A stretch of 22,670 bases of DNA from Methanosarcinales archaeon (GTDB lineage: Archaea > Halobacteriota > Methanosarcinia > Methanotrichales > Methanotrichaceae): positions 1-22,670 of the forward strand of contig JAAEEW010000096.1 of NCBI GenBank assembly GCA_013415595.1, given 5' to 3'. A program made the translations under genes and the position numbers. The notes beneath the pieces were generated by a model. It was not told the DNA's origin. It saw only the letters and a program-made list of their open reading frames with translations, and did no database searches. Of this stretch, positions 13,863 through 22,012 are shown one piece after another. The first letter of the stretch is position 1; each line of letters opens with the position of its first letter.

Positions 13863-14639
13863 TTATGATTCCAGAAACTTCTCCCGGATTTCCTTACCAT
13901 TCTCACATGCTATATCAACGATGCGGTAGATCTCGTCCTGGGTAAGCACTCCGGTGCCGCTCTTCTGCATGCCGCAGATGCTGCCGTCCGCCCGGGTAAT
14001 GACGGTTAGCTTGGTATCAGCTATCGATTCTTCGTCCACGTCCGGGTCGAACATGGTAACGCCGCCAAAGACCACCGCTGTGGTGGCGATGGGGATGTCG
14101 TTCACCGGCAGGGGATAATCCTCCCCCAGGCCGAACTTCTTCGCCGGGACGGTGGCGGTGAGCAGAGCGGCGATGGCCCCCAGGCTGGAGGCGTCCATTA
14201 TGTTGCCGCAGTCGTCCAGGATGTGCACATCGATGAAGACTATCCACACCTTCTCCCCGGGGACGATGCACAGGGAATCCAGGTCGAGGGACTTGGACTC
14301 TCTGACTCCCCGGTCGACCAGCCTGGCCAGCTCAATGCCGAACTCGTTTGGCGGGCCCGGCTCGAAGCTGGGCGAGGCCAGAGGAACCAGCTCGGCGTTG
14401 GTGATGATGACCCCCCGGTTGGGAGTGTCGGCGAAGGGCTCGCCCGGCTGGATCTTTACGCCGACCAGCACCTGGGTCTTCCCCAGCTTGACCAGGGCGC
14501 TTCCTTCCGCCTTCTGCACCACGTTCTTCTCGATGGAGATGGGACGGTACCCGTTGAAGGTCCTTCCGTCGGCCCGCTGGCCCTTGAGCATGAGGTTGTA
14601 GAGATAGTCCTTCCTGATCTCGGAGACTACAGTGCTCAT
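13863..14639 (-). CDS. rrp42: Exosome complex component Rrp42
   Basis: A 258-residue RNase PH-fold protein. It starts MSTVVSEIRKDYLYNLML, followed by GQRADGRTFNGYRPI, and contains NEFGIELARLVDRGVRE and WIVFIDVHILDDCGNIMDA. The catalytic acidic residues of Rrp41 are not conserved here, as expected for the non-catalytic partner. Three Rrp41-Rrp42 dimers form the hexameric ring of the archaeal exosome. ATG 14639 overlaps the rrp41 stop (ATGA), so the two are translationally coupled. Confidence 0.96.
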   Translation of the reverse strand: MSTVVSEIRKDYLYNLMLKGQRADGRTFNGYRPISIEKNVVQKAEGSALVKLGKTQVLVGVKIQPGEPFADTPNRGVIITNAELVPLASPSFEPGPPNEFGIELARLVDRGVRESKSLDLDSLCIVPGEKVWIVFIDVHILDDCGNIMDASSLGAIAALLTATVPAKKFGLGEDYPLPVNDIPIATTAVVFGGVTMFDPDVDEESIADTKLTVITRADGSICGMQKSGTGVLTQDEIYRIVDIACENGKEIREKFLES

Positions 14640-15379
14640 ATTACGGCCTCTTCCTGTCTGGTGGCGTTCTCCATCTGGCTGTACCTGTCAATAAGAACCT
14701 TTCTTTGCATGTTGTAGATGTCCCGACAGCCCTTCATGGCCAGCTCCATTGCCCTGTGGCTCTCCTCCACCGTCATGTGGCCGTCCATCTGCAGCAGGGT
14801 AATCTCCCCGCCGGGAGTCATGGCTATGGGCATGTCCGCCTGGCCGAAGTTGTCTTCCTCTTTCATGGGGTCCAGCACGATCTGGTCGTCCACTTTTCCG
14901 GCGGCACAAGACGATATCAGGCTCTTCATGGGAATGCCGGCGTCGGCCAGAGCCACCGAGGCGGCGTTGATCCCCGCCGTCCTGGTCCCGGCATCCGCCT
15001 GCAAAACCTCTACGAAGATGTCGATCACCGACCGGGGGAAATAAGACGTCAGAATGACCGGCGAGAGTGCCTCGCGGCTGACCTTGGAGAGCTCGTAGCT
15101 CCTCCTGTCCGGCCCGGGCCTTCTGCGCTCCTCCACGGAGAAGGAGGCCATGTTGTACCGGTACCTGACTATGGCCCGGCTCACCTCCTGTAGATGTCGG
15201 GGGTGTACCTCTCTTGGCCCGTAAACTGCTGCTATCACCTTATTGTTGCCCATCTCAAGATAACAGGATCCGTCGGCCCTGGCCAGGACGCCCACCTCCA
15301 CCTTGATGGGGCGAGCCTCGTCCACCCGTCTTCCATCCAGGCGGATCCCGTCTTTTATAAACGTTATCTTATCTTCCAT
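14636..15379 (-). CDS. rrp41: Exosome complex exonuclease Rrp41 (catalytic)
   Basis: A 247-residue RNase PH-fold protein from ATG 15379; TTG 15388, overlapping the rrp4 stop, is the alternative. It has GIRLDGRRVDEARPI near the start, DAGTRTAGINAASVALADAGIPM with the phosphate-binding arginine, and the catalytic acidic cluster KEEDNFGQADMPIA. It degrades or adds 3' tails to RNA using phosphate or nucleoside diphosphates, in the ring with Rrp42. Gaps to rrp4 and rrp42 are 5 bases and an ATGA overlap. Confidence 0.96.
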   Translation of the reverse strand: MEDKITFIKDGIRLDGRRVDEARPIKVEVGVLARADGSCYLEMGNNKVIAAVYGPREVHPRHLQEVSRAIVRYRYNMASFSVEERRRPGPDRRSYELSKVSREALSPVILTSYFPRSVIDIFVEVLQADAGTRTAGINAASVALADAGIPMKSLISSCAAGKVDDQIVLDPMKEEDNFGQADMPIAMTPGGEITLLQMDGHMTVEESHRAMELAMKGCRDIYNMQRKVLIDRYSQMENATRQEEAVI

Positions 15380-15384
15380 AAAGA

Positions 15385-16059
15385 TCAACTTCTGGCCGAT
15401 GTCTCCGTCCTCAAAAACTCAACTATTCTATCGGTGAGGCCGTTGGTGTGGGCCTCCTTTTCTATTATGAGAATGGTCTTGAGGGCGAGATCCATCTCCT
15501 TTTCGTTCCCGTTGACCCAGATCCTTCCGTTCTGGCCGACGAAGATGTTGCAGTTGAGTTCCTTCTTCAGCATGCTGATCATCGAGCCCCCCTTGCCGAT
15601 CAGCCGGGGAACCCTGGTGTGGCTGATCTCTATTATCCGCCCGGTCTTCAGGGTGCCCAGCCGGCGATCGTTCAGGGTAAGCTCCACCTTCATCGTCGAG
15701 TCAACGTCTTTGACCCTGGCCATTACAGAGCTGCCTATCCTCAGGTAGTTCTGCATCTCATCCATCTCGATTCTCTTCGGAAACTCGGATATGTGAAGCA
15801 GTCCGTCGTACGGCGAGTTGATGTCCACAATCCAGTTCGAGAAGGTAACGTCCTTTACAATTCCGATTACGTTATCACCGGTTGCCGGGACGTACTTGCC
15901 CGCCAGGGGAATAACATTAATCTTATCTCTGTAGTTTGCAATCCCGTAGAGGAGGGAATAAACCTTGTCGTCCTTGACGTAGGTTCCTTCTCCAGATCTG
16001 CCCTTATCCTCGGAGAGCAGATCGCCGGGTATGGCAACCTTGCGATCCATGCGATCCAT
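15385..16059 (-). CDS. rrp4: Exosome RNA-binding cap protein Rrp4
   Basis: A 224-residue protein. The N-terminal domain starts near VAIPGDLLSED. The central S1 domain (about 60-135) includes IVKDVTFSNWIVDI and DGLLHISEF. The KH domain follows with VPRLIGKGGSMISML, the GxxG signature of RNA-binding KH domains. Rrp4 caps the Rrp41-Rrp42 ring and gives poly(A) preference. ATG 16059 is preferred over 16050 because GAGG lies about 10 bases before it; it starts 10 bases after the SBDS stop. Confidence 0.96.
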   Translation of the reverse strand: MDRMDRKVAIPGDLLSEDKGRSGEGTYVKDDKVYSLLYGIANYRDKINVIPLAGKYVPATGDNVIGIVKDVTFSNWIVDINSPYDGLLHISEFPKRIEMDEMQNYLRIGSSVMARVKDVDSTMKVELTLNDRRLGTLKTGRIIEISHTRVPRLIGKGGSMISMLKKELNCNIFVGQNGRIWVNGNEKEMDLALKTILIIEKEAHTNGLTDRIVEFLRTETSARS

Positions 16060-16069
16060 TATCAGGTCC

Positions 16070-16768
16070 TCATTTTTTCAGCAGCTTTGTCTCAGCGTCG
16101 CCCTTTGTAAGCCTGTTGACCAGGGCGTAGAACTCAGTCTGCATCCCGGCCGGAATCCTGACCACGCCTATCCATGACCCATCGTTCTGCCAGGCTTCTC
16201 TGGTGAGTTTGCCAAATCCAGCCACCTCTCCGTAGGCCTTGGGAGCATAATTGGCGGGAATCTTCACCGCCACTTCTACTTCTTCAAATCTTATGGGAAT
16301 GAGAGGCCGTATGGCCTTCATGGTGATGGTTACCAGCTCTTCGGTGGACTTGGTGGGATCGATGTTCACCTTGGCCTCGGTCATGGCCTGCTCGATCCTG
16401 GCCGGCGGATGTGGCGTCTTGGTCTGGGGGTTGATGGCATTCCTGGATATAAACTCGATTACCTGCCGCCTCTTCGACTCAGCGAACCGCTTTCTCTGGT
16501 CGGCGGTGAGGCTTATCTCCCCCTTCTTGATGACCTTCTCGGCGATGGCCAGGACGTTTGTGGTCTCAAAAGCCTTCAGGAGGTCTTCCTCAGCGCTGCG
16601 ATCTCCCCGACTGGCGTTCTCAAAGACCTCCTCAACAGCCAGTATCTCTTCCACCGGGATATTCTCCCCCCGGCGCAAAGCTAAGGCTCCATCGGGGTCC
16701 ACCAGCACCTCGAAGAGCACGCCGTGGCTCTTCAGCCTGGCTGGGACCGCCTCATCCAGGTTGACCAT
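16070..16768 (-). CDS. sdo1: Ribosome maturation protein SBDS
   Basis: A protein of 232 residues, starting MVNLDEAVPARLK at ATG 16768. It shows the three-domain SBDS pattern: the N-terminal FYSH domain (FEVLVDPDGALAL, VFENASRGDRS), the helical middle (SLTADQRKRFAESKRRQVIEFI) and the ferredoxin-like C-terminal domain (IPANYAPKAYGEV). In archaea and eukaryotes SBDS works with EFL1-like factors to release eIF6/aIF6 from the large subunit. ATG lies one base after the psmA TAG, with GGAGG 14 bases before it. Confidence 0.95.
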   Translation of the reverse strand: MVNLDEAVPARLKSHGVLFEVLVDPDGALALRRGENIPVEEILAVEEVFENASRGDRSAEEDLLKAFETTNVLAIAEKVIKKGEISLTADQRKRFAESKRRQVIEFISRNAINPQTKTPHPPARIEQAMTEAKVNIDPTKSTEELVTITMKAIRPLIPIRFEEVEVAVKIPANYAPKAYGEVAGFGKLTREAWQNDGSWIGVVRIPAGMQTEFYALVNRLTKGDAETKLLKK

Positions 16769-16769
16769 T

Positions 16770-17513
16770 CTAGGCCTCTCCTCCACCTACCTGGGACTTC
16801 ATCTGGTCCACGTATTTCGCTACCTCGTCCTCTTCCAGCTTCTTGAACTTCTTGTTATCCAGCCTGATCATGCCAATCTCGGTGGTAGAGGCCTCGATCC
16901 GTCCCTCGGAAGCCTTGAACAGAGCCTCCAGGCCCAGGATTATGGCCTCGTCCATCTTCATATCCTCCCGGTACTTGGCCTCGAATACCTCCATCACGGC
17001 CGCCCTTCCAGCGCCAATGCCGGTGGCTTTGTACTCCAGAAGAGCCCCGCTGGGGTCGGTCTCGAAGAGCCTGGTCCTCTCGTCCTCTGCACCGATGATT
17101 AAAAGCGCAGTTCCAAAGGGCCTGACCCCGCCGTACTGGGTATAAGTCTGCTTGAAGTCGCAGATCTTCTTGGCCAGGGCTTCCACCCCGATCCTCTCGT
17201 CGTAGACCAGGCGGTTTATCTGACATTCCACCCTGGCCCGGTCGATCAGAATCCTGGCATCGGCCACCAGGCCAGAGGTGGCCGCGCCGATATGAGTATC
17301 GATCTGGAAAATCTTCTCGATGGACTCCGGCTCCATCAGCCTGCTGGTAATCCTCTTGTCCACCAGCACGGCCACACCGTCCACCGCCTTAATCCCCACC
17401 GCGGTAGTGCCTCGCCTTACCGCTTCTCGGGCGTATTCCACCTGAAAAAGCCTTCCGTCCGGGCTGAAAACAGTTATAGCCCTGTCATAACCCATCTGAG
17501 GTGCCATCTGCAT
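16770..17513 (-). CDS. psmA: Proteasome alpha subunit
   Basis: A 247-residue protein starting MQMAPQMGYDRAITVFSPDG, the classic alpha-subunit N-terminus with a YDRAITVFSP gate-region motif, then QVEYAREAVRRGTTAVGI. It lacks the catalytic N-terminal threonine of beta subunits, as expected. Seven alpha subunits cap the 20S core and control entry. ATG 17513 is chosen because GGAGG lies 8 bases before it; an earlier start would extend the 29-base overlap with pop5 further. The stop TAG is one base from the SBDS ATG. Confidence 0.96.
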   Translation of the reverse strand: MQMAPQMGYDRAITVFSPDGRLFQVEYAREAVRRGTTAVGIKAVDGVAVLVDKRITSRLMEPESIEKIFQIDTHIGAATSGLVADARILIDRARVECQINRLVYDERIGVEALAKKICDFKQTYTQYGGVRPFGTALLIIGAEDERTRLFETDPSGALLEYKATGIGAGRAAVMEVFEAKYREDMKMDEAIILGLEALFKASEGRIEASTTEIGMIRLDNKKFKKLEEDEVAKYVDQMKSQVGGGEA

Positions 17514-18015
17514 CGTCACATCCTCCATCCAAATCAAAACAGGTCAGACCCAGGTACCTGGTGTCTGATCCATTAATGCGGTCTTTCCGAGATACGTCTA
17601 TCTCCAGACCACGACTGCGCGCAATCCATCCAGAAATTTCTTCTAGCTCGATTCTGCGTTCTTCTACAGCCGATACTTGGCTCAATTTCGGTATATACTT
17701 TTCTGTTGCAGCTTTCACGGTTCCTGAAACGCCCAGGACTCTAATGGCCACCCTGGTGCCGGAGACGGCATATATTGTGGCCAGGGCGGCCCGGGTCTCC
17801 TCCACATGGCCGTCCCAGCACATCAAAATCCCGAACCGACCCTGAAGGGAGATCAGCTTGGCCCGGTTGACCGAGACCCCGACGTCACCAAACAGGCTGA
17901 CATATGCAGAATGAAACTCCGAGATCAGGTCCCTGGATATGACCGGCCCCTCCGCCTCCGCCTCGAAGGCTATGTACCTCTTCCGCTCCCGGAGAACTGG
18001 CAGCCTGCTCCTCAA
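17485..18015 (-). CDS. rnp2: RNase P protein component Pop5 (Rnp2)
   Basis: A protein of 176 residues starting at TTG 18015, which overlaps the rpp30 stop (TTGA). The N-terminal ERKRYIAFEAEAEGPV strand, LISLQGRFGILMCW, VEETRAALATIYAV and VAIRVLGVSGTV are the Pop5/Rnp2 landmarks. Pop5 and Rpp30 form a dimer that helps RNase P RNA fold and cleave pre-tRNA leaders. The open frame reaches back to 18246, but that upstream part lies inside rpp30 in another frame. The C-terminal tail is longer and more acidic than usual (DLDGGCDDADG) and its last codons overlap psmA by 29 bases. Confidence 0.93.
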   Translation of the reverse strand: MRSRLPVLRERKRYIAFEAEAEGPVISRDLISEFHSAYVSLFGDVGVSVNRAKLISLQGRFGILMCWDGHVEETRAALATIYAVSGTRVAIRVLGVSGTVKAATEKYIPKLSQVSAVEERRIELEEISGWIARSRGLEIDVSRKDRINGSDTRYLGLTCFDLDGGCDDADGTSDGL

Positions 18016-18692
18016 ATAAGCTCCACCCCTGGACTGACCCAAGTCCTGCGGTTGAGCTCCAGGAGCCGGCCCGGATACTCCAGTGCCGCCCTGGCCTCCG
18101 CCATCTCCATGCCGGCCAGGCCGGCCAGAGCTATCATCTCCCGGGGAGCCCGGAGGTCCAGATGAGACATGGGACGGGCGGTGATCATCATGGGTATCCT
18201 GAACTTGCGGGCCAGGACCAGGTTGCGGCGAAAAATAGACATCCACCGGGACCTCTGGCCGCCTCTCAGCCTGATCATGGGGCTCAAATCAAACCCCCAG
18301 GCCACCTGGTTTTGTTTGGCCGAGCGGGCGGCGGCGATGCCCAGATTGCCCCGCCCCTCGGGATGCTGAATAAGGACGTCGACATTTGGATCTTCACAGG
18401 CAGCCCGGACGATCATGTCCGATACTCCCTGCACGGCCAGGAAGGGCACCCTCCTGCGAAGGGACGTTACCCGGTTGTGCAGGCCCTTGCGGTCCCTGGC
18501 CAGCACGTCGGCCCCCCGGACCACCTCGATGTCCCTGACCTTGCGGGCTGCTTCGAAATTGAATATGTTGCCGGAGTCGCTACAGTTGGCCACTATGATC
18601 CCCTGATAGCCCAGGCGCCGGGCCACCAGGGCCATCCTGCTGGCCGAGGACGATCCTTCCGGAAGAGCGTGAACGCACTCGTAATAACTCAT
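18012..18692 (-). CDS. rnp3: RNase P protein component Rpp30 (Rnp3)
   Basis: A 226-residue protein with a PHP-like TIM-barrel pattern: MSYYECVHALPEG at the start, LGYQGIIVANCSD, DVLIQHPEGRGNLGIAA, and AWGFDLSPMI, the expected Rpp30 strand. It pairs with Pop5 in archaeal RNase P. ATG 18692 overlaps the stop of the COG1325 gene as ATGA and the stop overlaps the pop5 start as TTGA. Confidence 0.93.
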   Translation of the reverse strand: MSYYECVHALPEGSSSASRMALVARRLGYQGIIVANCSDSGNIFNFEAARKVRDIEVVRGADVLARDRKGLHNRVTSLRRRVPFLAVQGVSDMIVRAACEDPNVDVLIQHPEGRGNLGIAAARSAKQNQVAWGFDLSPMIRLRGGQRSRWMSIFRRNLVLARKFRIPMMITARPMSHLDLRAPREMIALAGLAGMEMAEARAALEYPGRLLELNRRTWVSPGVELI

Positions 18693-19105
18693 AAAAGCTC
18701 TCCGACTACCCTGACGGCCTCTTCATATCTGGCCGGATAGGTCGCCACGTGAACCGAGACATCGATGGCGTCCCCGGAGTCGGTCAGGCGGACTTTGCCC
18801 TTGTAGGCGGCTTGCTTGTCCAGCCGGAGATGAAAGTGGCAGTCCTCATCCGTCCTGGACGGCGCCTCACGCTGCAACCTGGCCAGGTCGGCTTCGGGTA
18901 GCTGCTCACGCAGGATTTGGAAGAACGCCAGACCCTCCTTTCTCCTGAGGGTGGCGTCCAGTATCTTGATGGGGTTGCCGTAATAACCATCAACTGAGCT
19001 GGCCTCTATGTAATCCGATGGAACGAAGATGCATAGAGCGTTTCTGACGCGCTCTTCATCTTCGGTGGCGGCTACGAAGGCCCGGAAAGAGATCCGGTGA
19101 ATCAC
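18689..19105 (-). CDS. COG1325 family predicted exosome-associated RNA-binding protein
   Basis: A 138-residue protein starting with GTG 19105, overlapping the rpl15e stop (GTGA). It has IHRISFRAFVAATEDEERVRNAL, ASSVDGYYGNPIKILDATL and the alternating-strand end DVSVHVATYPARYEEAVRVV. These match my knowledge of the archaeal COG1325 family, predicted to work with the exosome. The neighbours support an RNA-related role, though no biochemical function is known to me. Confidence 0.82.
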   Translation of the reverse strand: MIHRISFRAFVAATEDEERVRNALCIFVPSDYIEASSVDGYYGNPIKILDATLRRKEGLAFFQILREQLPEADLARLQREAPSRTDEDCHFHLRLDKQAAYKGKVRLTDSGDAIDVSVHVATYPARYEEAVRVVGELL

Positions 19106-19689
19106 TTTCCTTTACCGTCGTGGGCCCTGATGCTCGGGCGAGTCTTCTCCGTTCCTTCACCCTTCTTGCCCATGCCCCGGCCACGGACGCCTGCGGCGGT
19201 CTTGCCCCTCTCCGCCCTGCCCCGGTGGGACTTGCCGCAGATCCAGTTCAGATCCTTGTCGGCAATTATCGACGGGTGGTTCGGATCTACCATTATGACC
19301 TCGTACCACTTCTGCCTTCCATCCTGGCCCACCCAGTAGGAATTGAGGACTTCCATGTTCGGCCGCCTTCTGCTGGCCCTCTCCTCGGCGATTCTCTGAA
19401 GGCTCTTGCCCGGGTTGTTCCGGTGCATGCCCATGTGCTTGGTCCTTCTGTTTCTGACGTACCGGGCCTTTCTCAGGGCTCCTCTTCGAACCTTCACCCG
19501 GACCACGGTGATTCCCTGCTTGGCCTTGTATCCCAGCGACCTGGCCCTGTCCAGACGGGTGGGCCGGTCGATGGGGGTGACGGTCATCTCCTGTCTCCAG
19601 GACTTCATGCGTCCCTGTCTCAGAGTTCCAACATAGCTGTCCGCGGGGGAGTTCCATGCGTCCCGGATGTATCCGTAGAAAGATCTCAC
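19102..19689 (-). CDS. rpl15e: Large ribosomal subunit protein eL15 (L15e)
   Basis: A 195-residue basic protein, MRSFYGYIRDAWNSPADSY at the start, with RRTKHMGMHRNNPGKSLQRIAEERASRRRPN and the C-terminal NWICGKSHRGRAERGKTAAG run. This is the eL15 pattern and length. GTG 19689 is preceded by GAGGTGA (19696-19702), a good ribosome-binding site. It is the first gene of the superoperon, transcribed from somewhere in the 19690-19854 gap. Confidence 0.96.
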   Translation of the reverse strand: MRSFYGYIRDAWNSPADSYVGTLRQGRMKSWRQEMTVTPIDRPTRLDRARSLGYKAKQGITVVRVKVRRGALRKARYVRNRRTKHMGMHRNNPGKSLQRIAEERASRRRPNMEVLNSYWVGQDGRQKWYEVIMVDPNHPSIIADKDLNWICGKSHRGRAERGKTAAGVRGRGMGKKGEGTEKTRPSIRAHDGKGK

Positions 19690-19854
19690 TAAACTTCACC
19701 TCAGGCCGGTTCAACCACTTGGGTTACATTCCAGCCGCCCCCACCAAGAGAGATCATCGAAGATAAGCTTTTCCCGGGAATGGGACTGCCACCCGGGACA
19801 AATTAGGCCGCCCTAACCGGGGGCAAGAAACGATTGGCAAGGCCCACAGATCGG
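19690..19854 (-). promoter_or_regulatory. Probable superoperon promoter region
   Basis: A gap of 165 bases upstream of rpl15e. It contains the ribosome-binding site GAGGTGA and a weak AT-rich element (CTTATC, about 19760-19766 on minus) that could serve as TATA box. Nothing else recognisable is seen; the promoter call is tentative. Confidence 0.3.
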
Positions 19855-20574
19855 TCAGAGGTCGTCGGATAGCAGGGACCGGCGGGGGCCATCCTGCGGC
19901 CGGACCTGGAAGCAGGGGCAAAGCCGCCCCCGGACCCGCACTCTGGAGAAGACGAGCTGTCCCTCCCCCTGCTGCTGCAGCAGCTCCTCCAGGGCCTTCT
20001 TCTCCCCGGGGGAGAGCTCCACCGTCTCCTCCCGTCCCGAGGTCCAGTCGTACAGGCGAACCAGGATCTCCGTTCCCAGGACCAATGTCCGGCCCTTCTC
20101 CGGCGGGGGGGACTGGCCGATGGGAATGCCGGCGGCATAGTTCACCGGGGAATCGAAGCTGGGGCACCGCGGGTCGGGCTGGCAGTATCCAAGGCCGGCC
20201 AGGCCCAGGTGAGGGTAGCCCCGGGACTGGCTCTTGATGGTGCGGCAGGACGGACAGTGCAACGCTGCGAACCACTTGTGAAATATCCGGGCCTCGTTGT
20301 CGCCCTCCTGGTCCAGACGGCAGCGGCTCGCAAAATCGCGCCACAGGGCCACAGCCTCTTCCTCCCCCCACCCGGCCTGGCCCAGGAAGGCGGCCAGGAC
20401 CGCCGCCGCCCGGTGAGCGCCCGGGGTGCTCTGGGAGGAGAGGATGTTGCTGATGCAGGGGGGAAAATTCTCCCGGGGAAGGGGCCTGGAGATCCACAGG
20501 GTCACCTCTCTATGCTCGAAGCAGAGAAAGGAGACCGGTATCTCCGCCCCTTCTTCCGGCCTCAGTCGTCGCAT
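19855..20574 (-). CDS. PriL-like Fe-S protein (stand-alone DNA primase large-subunit C-terminal domain)
   Basis: A protein of 239 residues from ATG 20574, one base after the mmp14 TGA. Four cysteines follow the spacing of the primase large subunit (PriL) Fe-S domain: Cys40 in FPPCISNIL, Cys110 in HCPSCRTIKS, Cys131 in GYCQPD and Cys137 in DPRCPSF. The flanking PPC, PSC-x-TIK and DPxC pieces match that family. In between are helices (HRAAAVLAAFLGQAGW) as in PriL. The N-terminal helical domain of PriL is absent; instead about 100 unidentified residues follow (RTLVLGTEILVRLYDW). PriL with PriS makes RNA primers; whether this one has that role, or senses DNA ends or redox, is unknown. Confidence 0.65.
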   Translation of the reverse strand: MRRLRPEEGAEIPVSFLCFEHREVTLWISRPLPRENFPPCISNILSSQSTPGAHRAAAVLAAFLGQAGWGEEEAVALWRDFASRCRLDQEGDNEARIFHKWFAALHCPSCRTIKSQSRGYPHLGLAGLGYCQPDPRCPSFDSPVNYAAGIPIGQSPPPEKGRTLVLGTEILVRLYDWTSGREETVELSPGEKKALEELLQQQGEGQLVFSRVRVRGRLCPCFQVRPQDGPRRSLLSDDL

Positions 20575-20575
20575 C

Positions 20576-21997
20576 TCATTTCGCCCGGCTGGATACGTGG
20601 CCCTGGTCCACGTAGGAGGCCACTTCCTGGATCCGCCTGTCTGCCTGGGGAATGCCGGCCAGGGGATTCTTCTGGGCTTCGTAGGCCATCCTCTGCCGCA
20701 GGATGCACTTGCCGCCCCGCACACCGCCCATGGGATTCCTGGGGGTGCCCATGGAGTTCATGCACCTGGCCATGACCGATGCCCCCCGGGCCAGGCCGTC
20801 GTCCACAAACACTATGTTCTTCTCCGGGGCCTGGTACAGGTTGAGCGCCCCGATCTCTTCTATGATGTGTTCCGGCTTGTTGCCGCTGATCCCGGCCCGT
20901 CCGGTGACCCCGATGGCCGTCTTCTCGGTGACCAATCCCTCCTCCAGGGCCACCTCCACCAGGCGGCGGGCCACTCTGGCGCTCACCAGGTCCAGGGTGG
21001 CGGAGAGGGTCTTCAGGCCCTCCTTCTGGTGAATATCCCGGCCAATATCCGAGAGCTGGTGAAGCTCGCTGCCGTTCTCCCCCACGTCGCAGCCGATCAG
21101 CACCACGCCTATCTTCTGGGCGGCAGCGGCATCCAGGGGGACGTACCCGTATTTCTTCCGGCCCACAGGGACCTTCTCCACGCTGATCAGCTCGTCGATC
21201 TCCAGGGCGTACTCCCGGGACTTCTTGTTGGCCCCCACCTTTCGCTCCCCCATCACGTCCAGGGCTGTCCCCGTGTTCCGGTCCACCAGCCCCGTTCCCC
21301 GGACGATGGCGTCGGGTATGGCCCCGGCTATGCCGCAGAAGTTGCCGATGGTCCGGGCGTAGGGGCTCTCGTCGCTGGTTATTCGGCCGTCCAGGGTGGT
21401 CCCGAAGTCCAGGGACAGACAGGGGTTGCGGAAGTCCACGTCCGTCCACTTGGAGCCCTGCTTGATCCCGGCTGTGGCCAGCTCGCCCTCCATCTCGTTG
21501 GCCACGATCTCCACCCCGGTGGAGCCCATGGGCGGCCAGACCGAGGCCACCGGCCCGTTGAAGACGATCTTCTCGATCAAAGTGTAGGAGCGAAACTGGT
21601 CGGGAATGTTGTGGATGGACATGGCCGGGGTCATGAGCCGGGGAGGGACGCCGGCCTTGAGGCACCCCTCGGCCAGGGCCTGGATGAAGATGCCCACCTC
21701 GTCCGGGGAGTCGAACTCCGCCACCACTCCGGTGGACCGGACCACGAAGTTGAGGTCACCGTCTATGTTCAGGCCGGCCACCCGGTGGCTCTCTATCAGT
21801 GTGTCCCGGACCAGCTCCTCTATCGACTCCCTGGTCAGCTCAGTGCCGCAGATGGTGCGGCCGAAGATCTCTTCCCCCGGCTTGGGCGCCCGGACGTCCC
21901 TGGTCATCCTCACCGTCTTGTTGACGATGCTGGTCTTGCCCGTGCTCATGTCCGTGGCGGTGAGGATGGACTTGGTGGTGGTGTTTCCCACCTCCAC
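20576..21997 (-). CDS. mmp14: Methanogenesis marker protein 14, GTG start after an in-frame stop
   Basis: A protein of 473 residues from GTG 21997. Motifs include VEVGNTTTKSIL, CLSLDFGTTLDGRI, YARTIGNFCGIAGAI and GGVRGGKCILRQRM, which I recognise as methanogenesis marker 14. The VGNTTTK strand resembles the ASKHA phosphate loop, so an ATPase or activase role is possible but unproven. The frame goes upstream past GTG with the codons YIVAS and then a TAA (22013-22015); family members, as I recall, start further upstream, so the GTG may not be the true start. No ribosome-binding site precedes GTG. The stop abuts the PriL-like gene. Confidence 0.85.
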   Translation of the reverse strand: MEVGNTTTKSILTATDMSTGKTSIVNKTVRMTRDVRAPKPGEEIFGRTICGTELTRESIEELVRDTLIESHRVAGLNIDGDLNFVVRSTGVVAEFDSPDEVGIFIQALAEGCLKAGVPPRLMTPAMSIHNIPDQFRSYTLIEKIVFNGPVASVWPPMGSTGVEIVANEMEGELATAGIKQGSKWTDVDFRNPCLSLDFGTTLDGRITSDESPYARTIGNFCGIAGAIPDAIVRGTGLVDRNTGTALDVMGERKVGANKKSREYALEIDELISVEKVPVGRKKYGYVPLDAAAAQKIGVVLIGCDVGENGSELHQLSDIGRDIHQKEGLKTLSATLDLVSARVARRLVEVALEEGLVTEKTAIGVTGRAGISGNKPEHIIEEIGALNLYQAPEKNIVFVDDGLARGASVMARCMNSMGTPRNPMGGVRGGKCILRQRMAYEAQKNPLAGIPQADRRIQEVASYVDQGHVSSRAK

Positions 21998-22012
21998 GGA
22001 GGCGACGATGTA

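Noticed and set aside
18016..18246. N-terminal extension of Pop5 upstream of TTG 18015
   Set aside because: Pro/Gly/Asp-rich, inside rpp30 in another frame; the Pop5 family start matches TTG 18015.
19754..20497. 247-codon open frame on minus overlapping the PriL-like gene
   Set aside because: Pro/Gly/Arg-rich and lacks the Cys pattern; the 19855-20574 frame matches PriL and starts next to the mmp14 stop.
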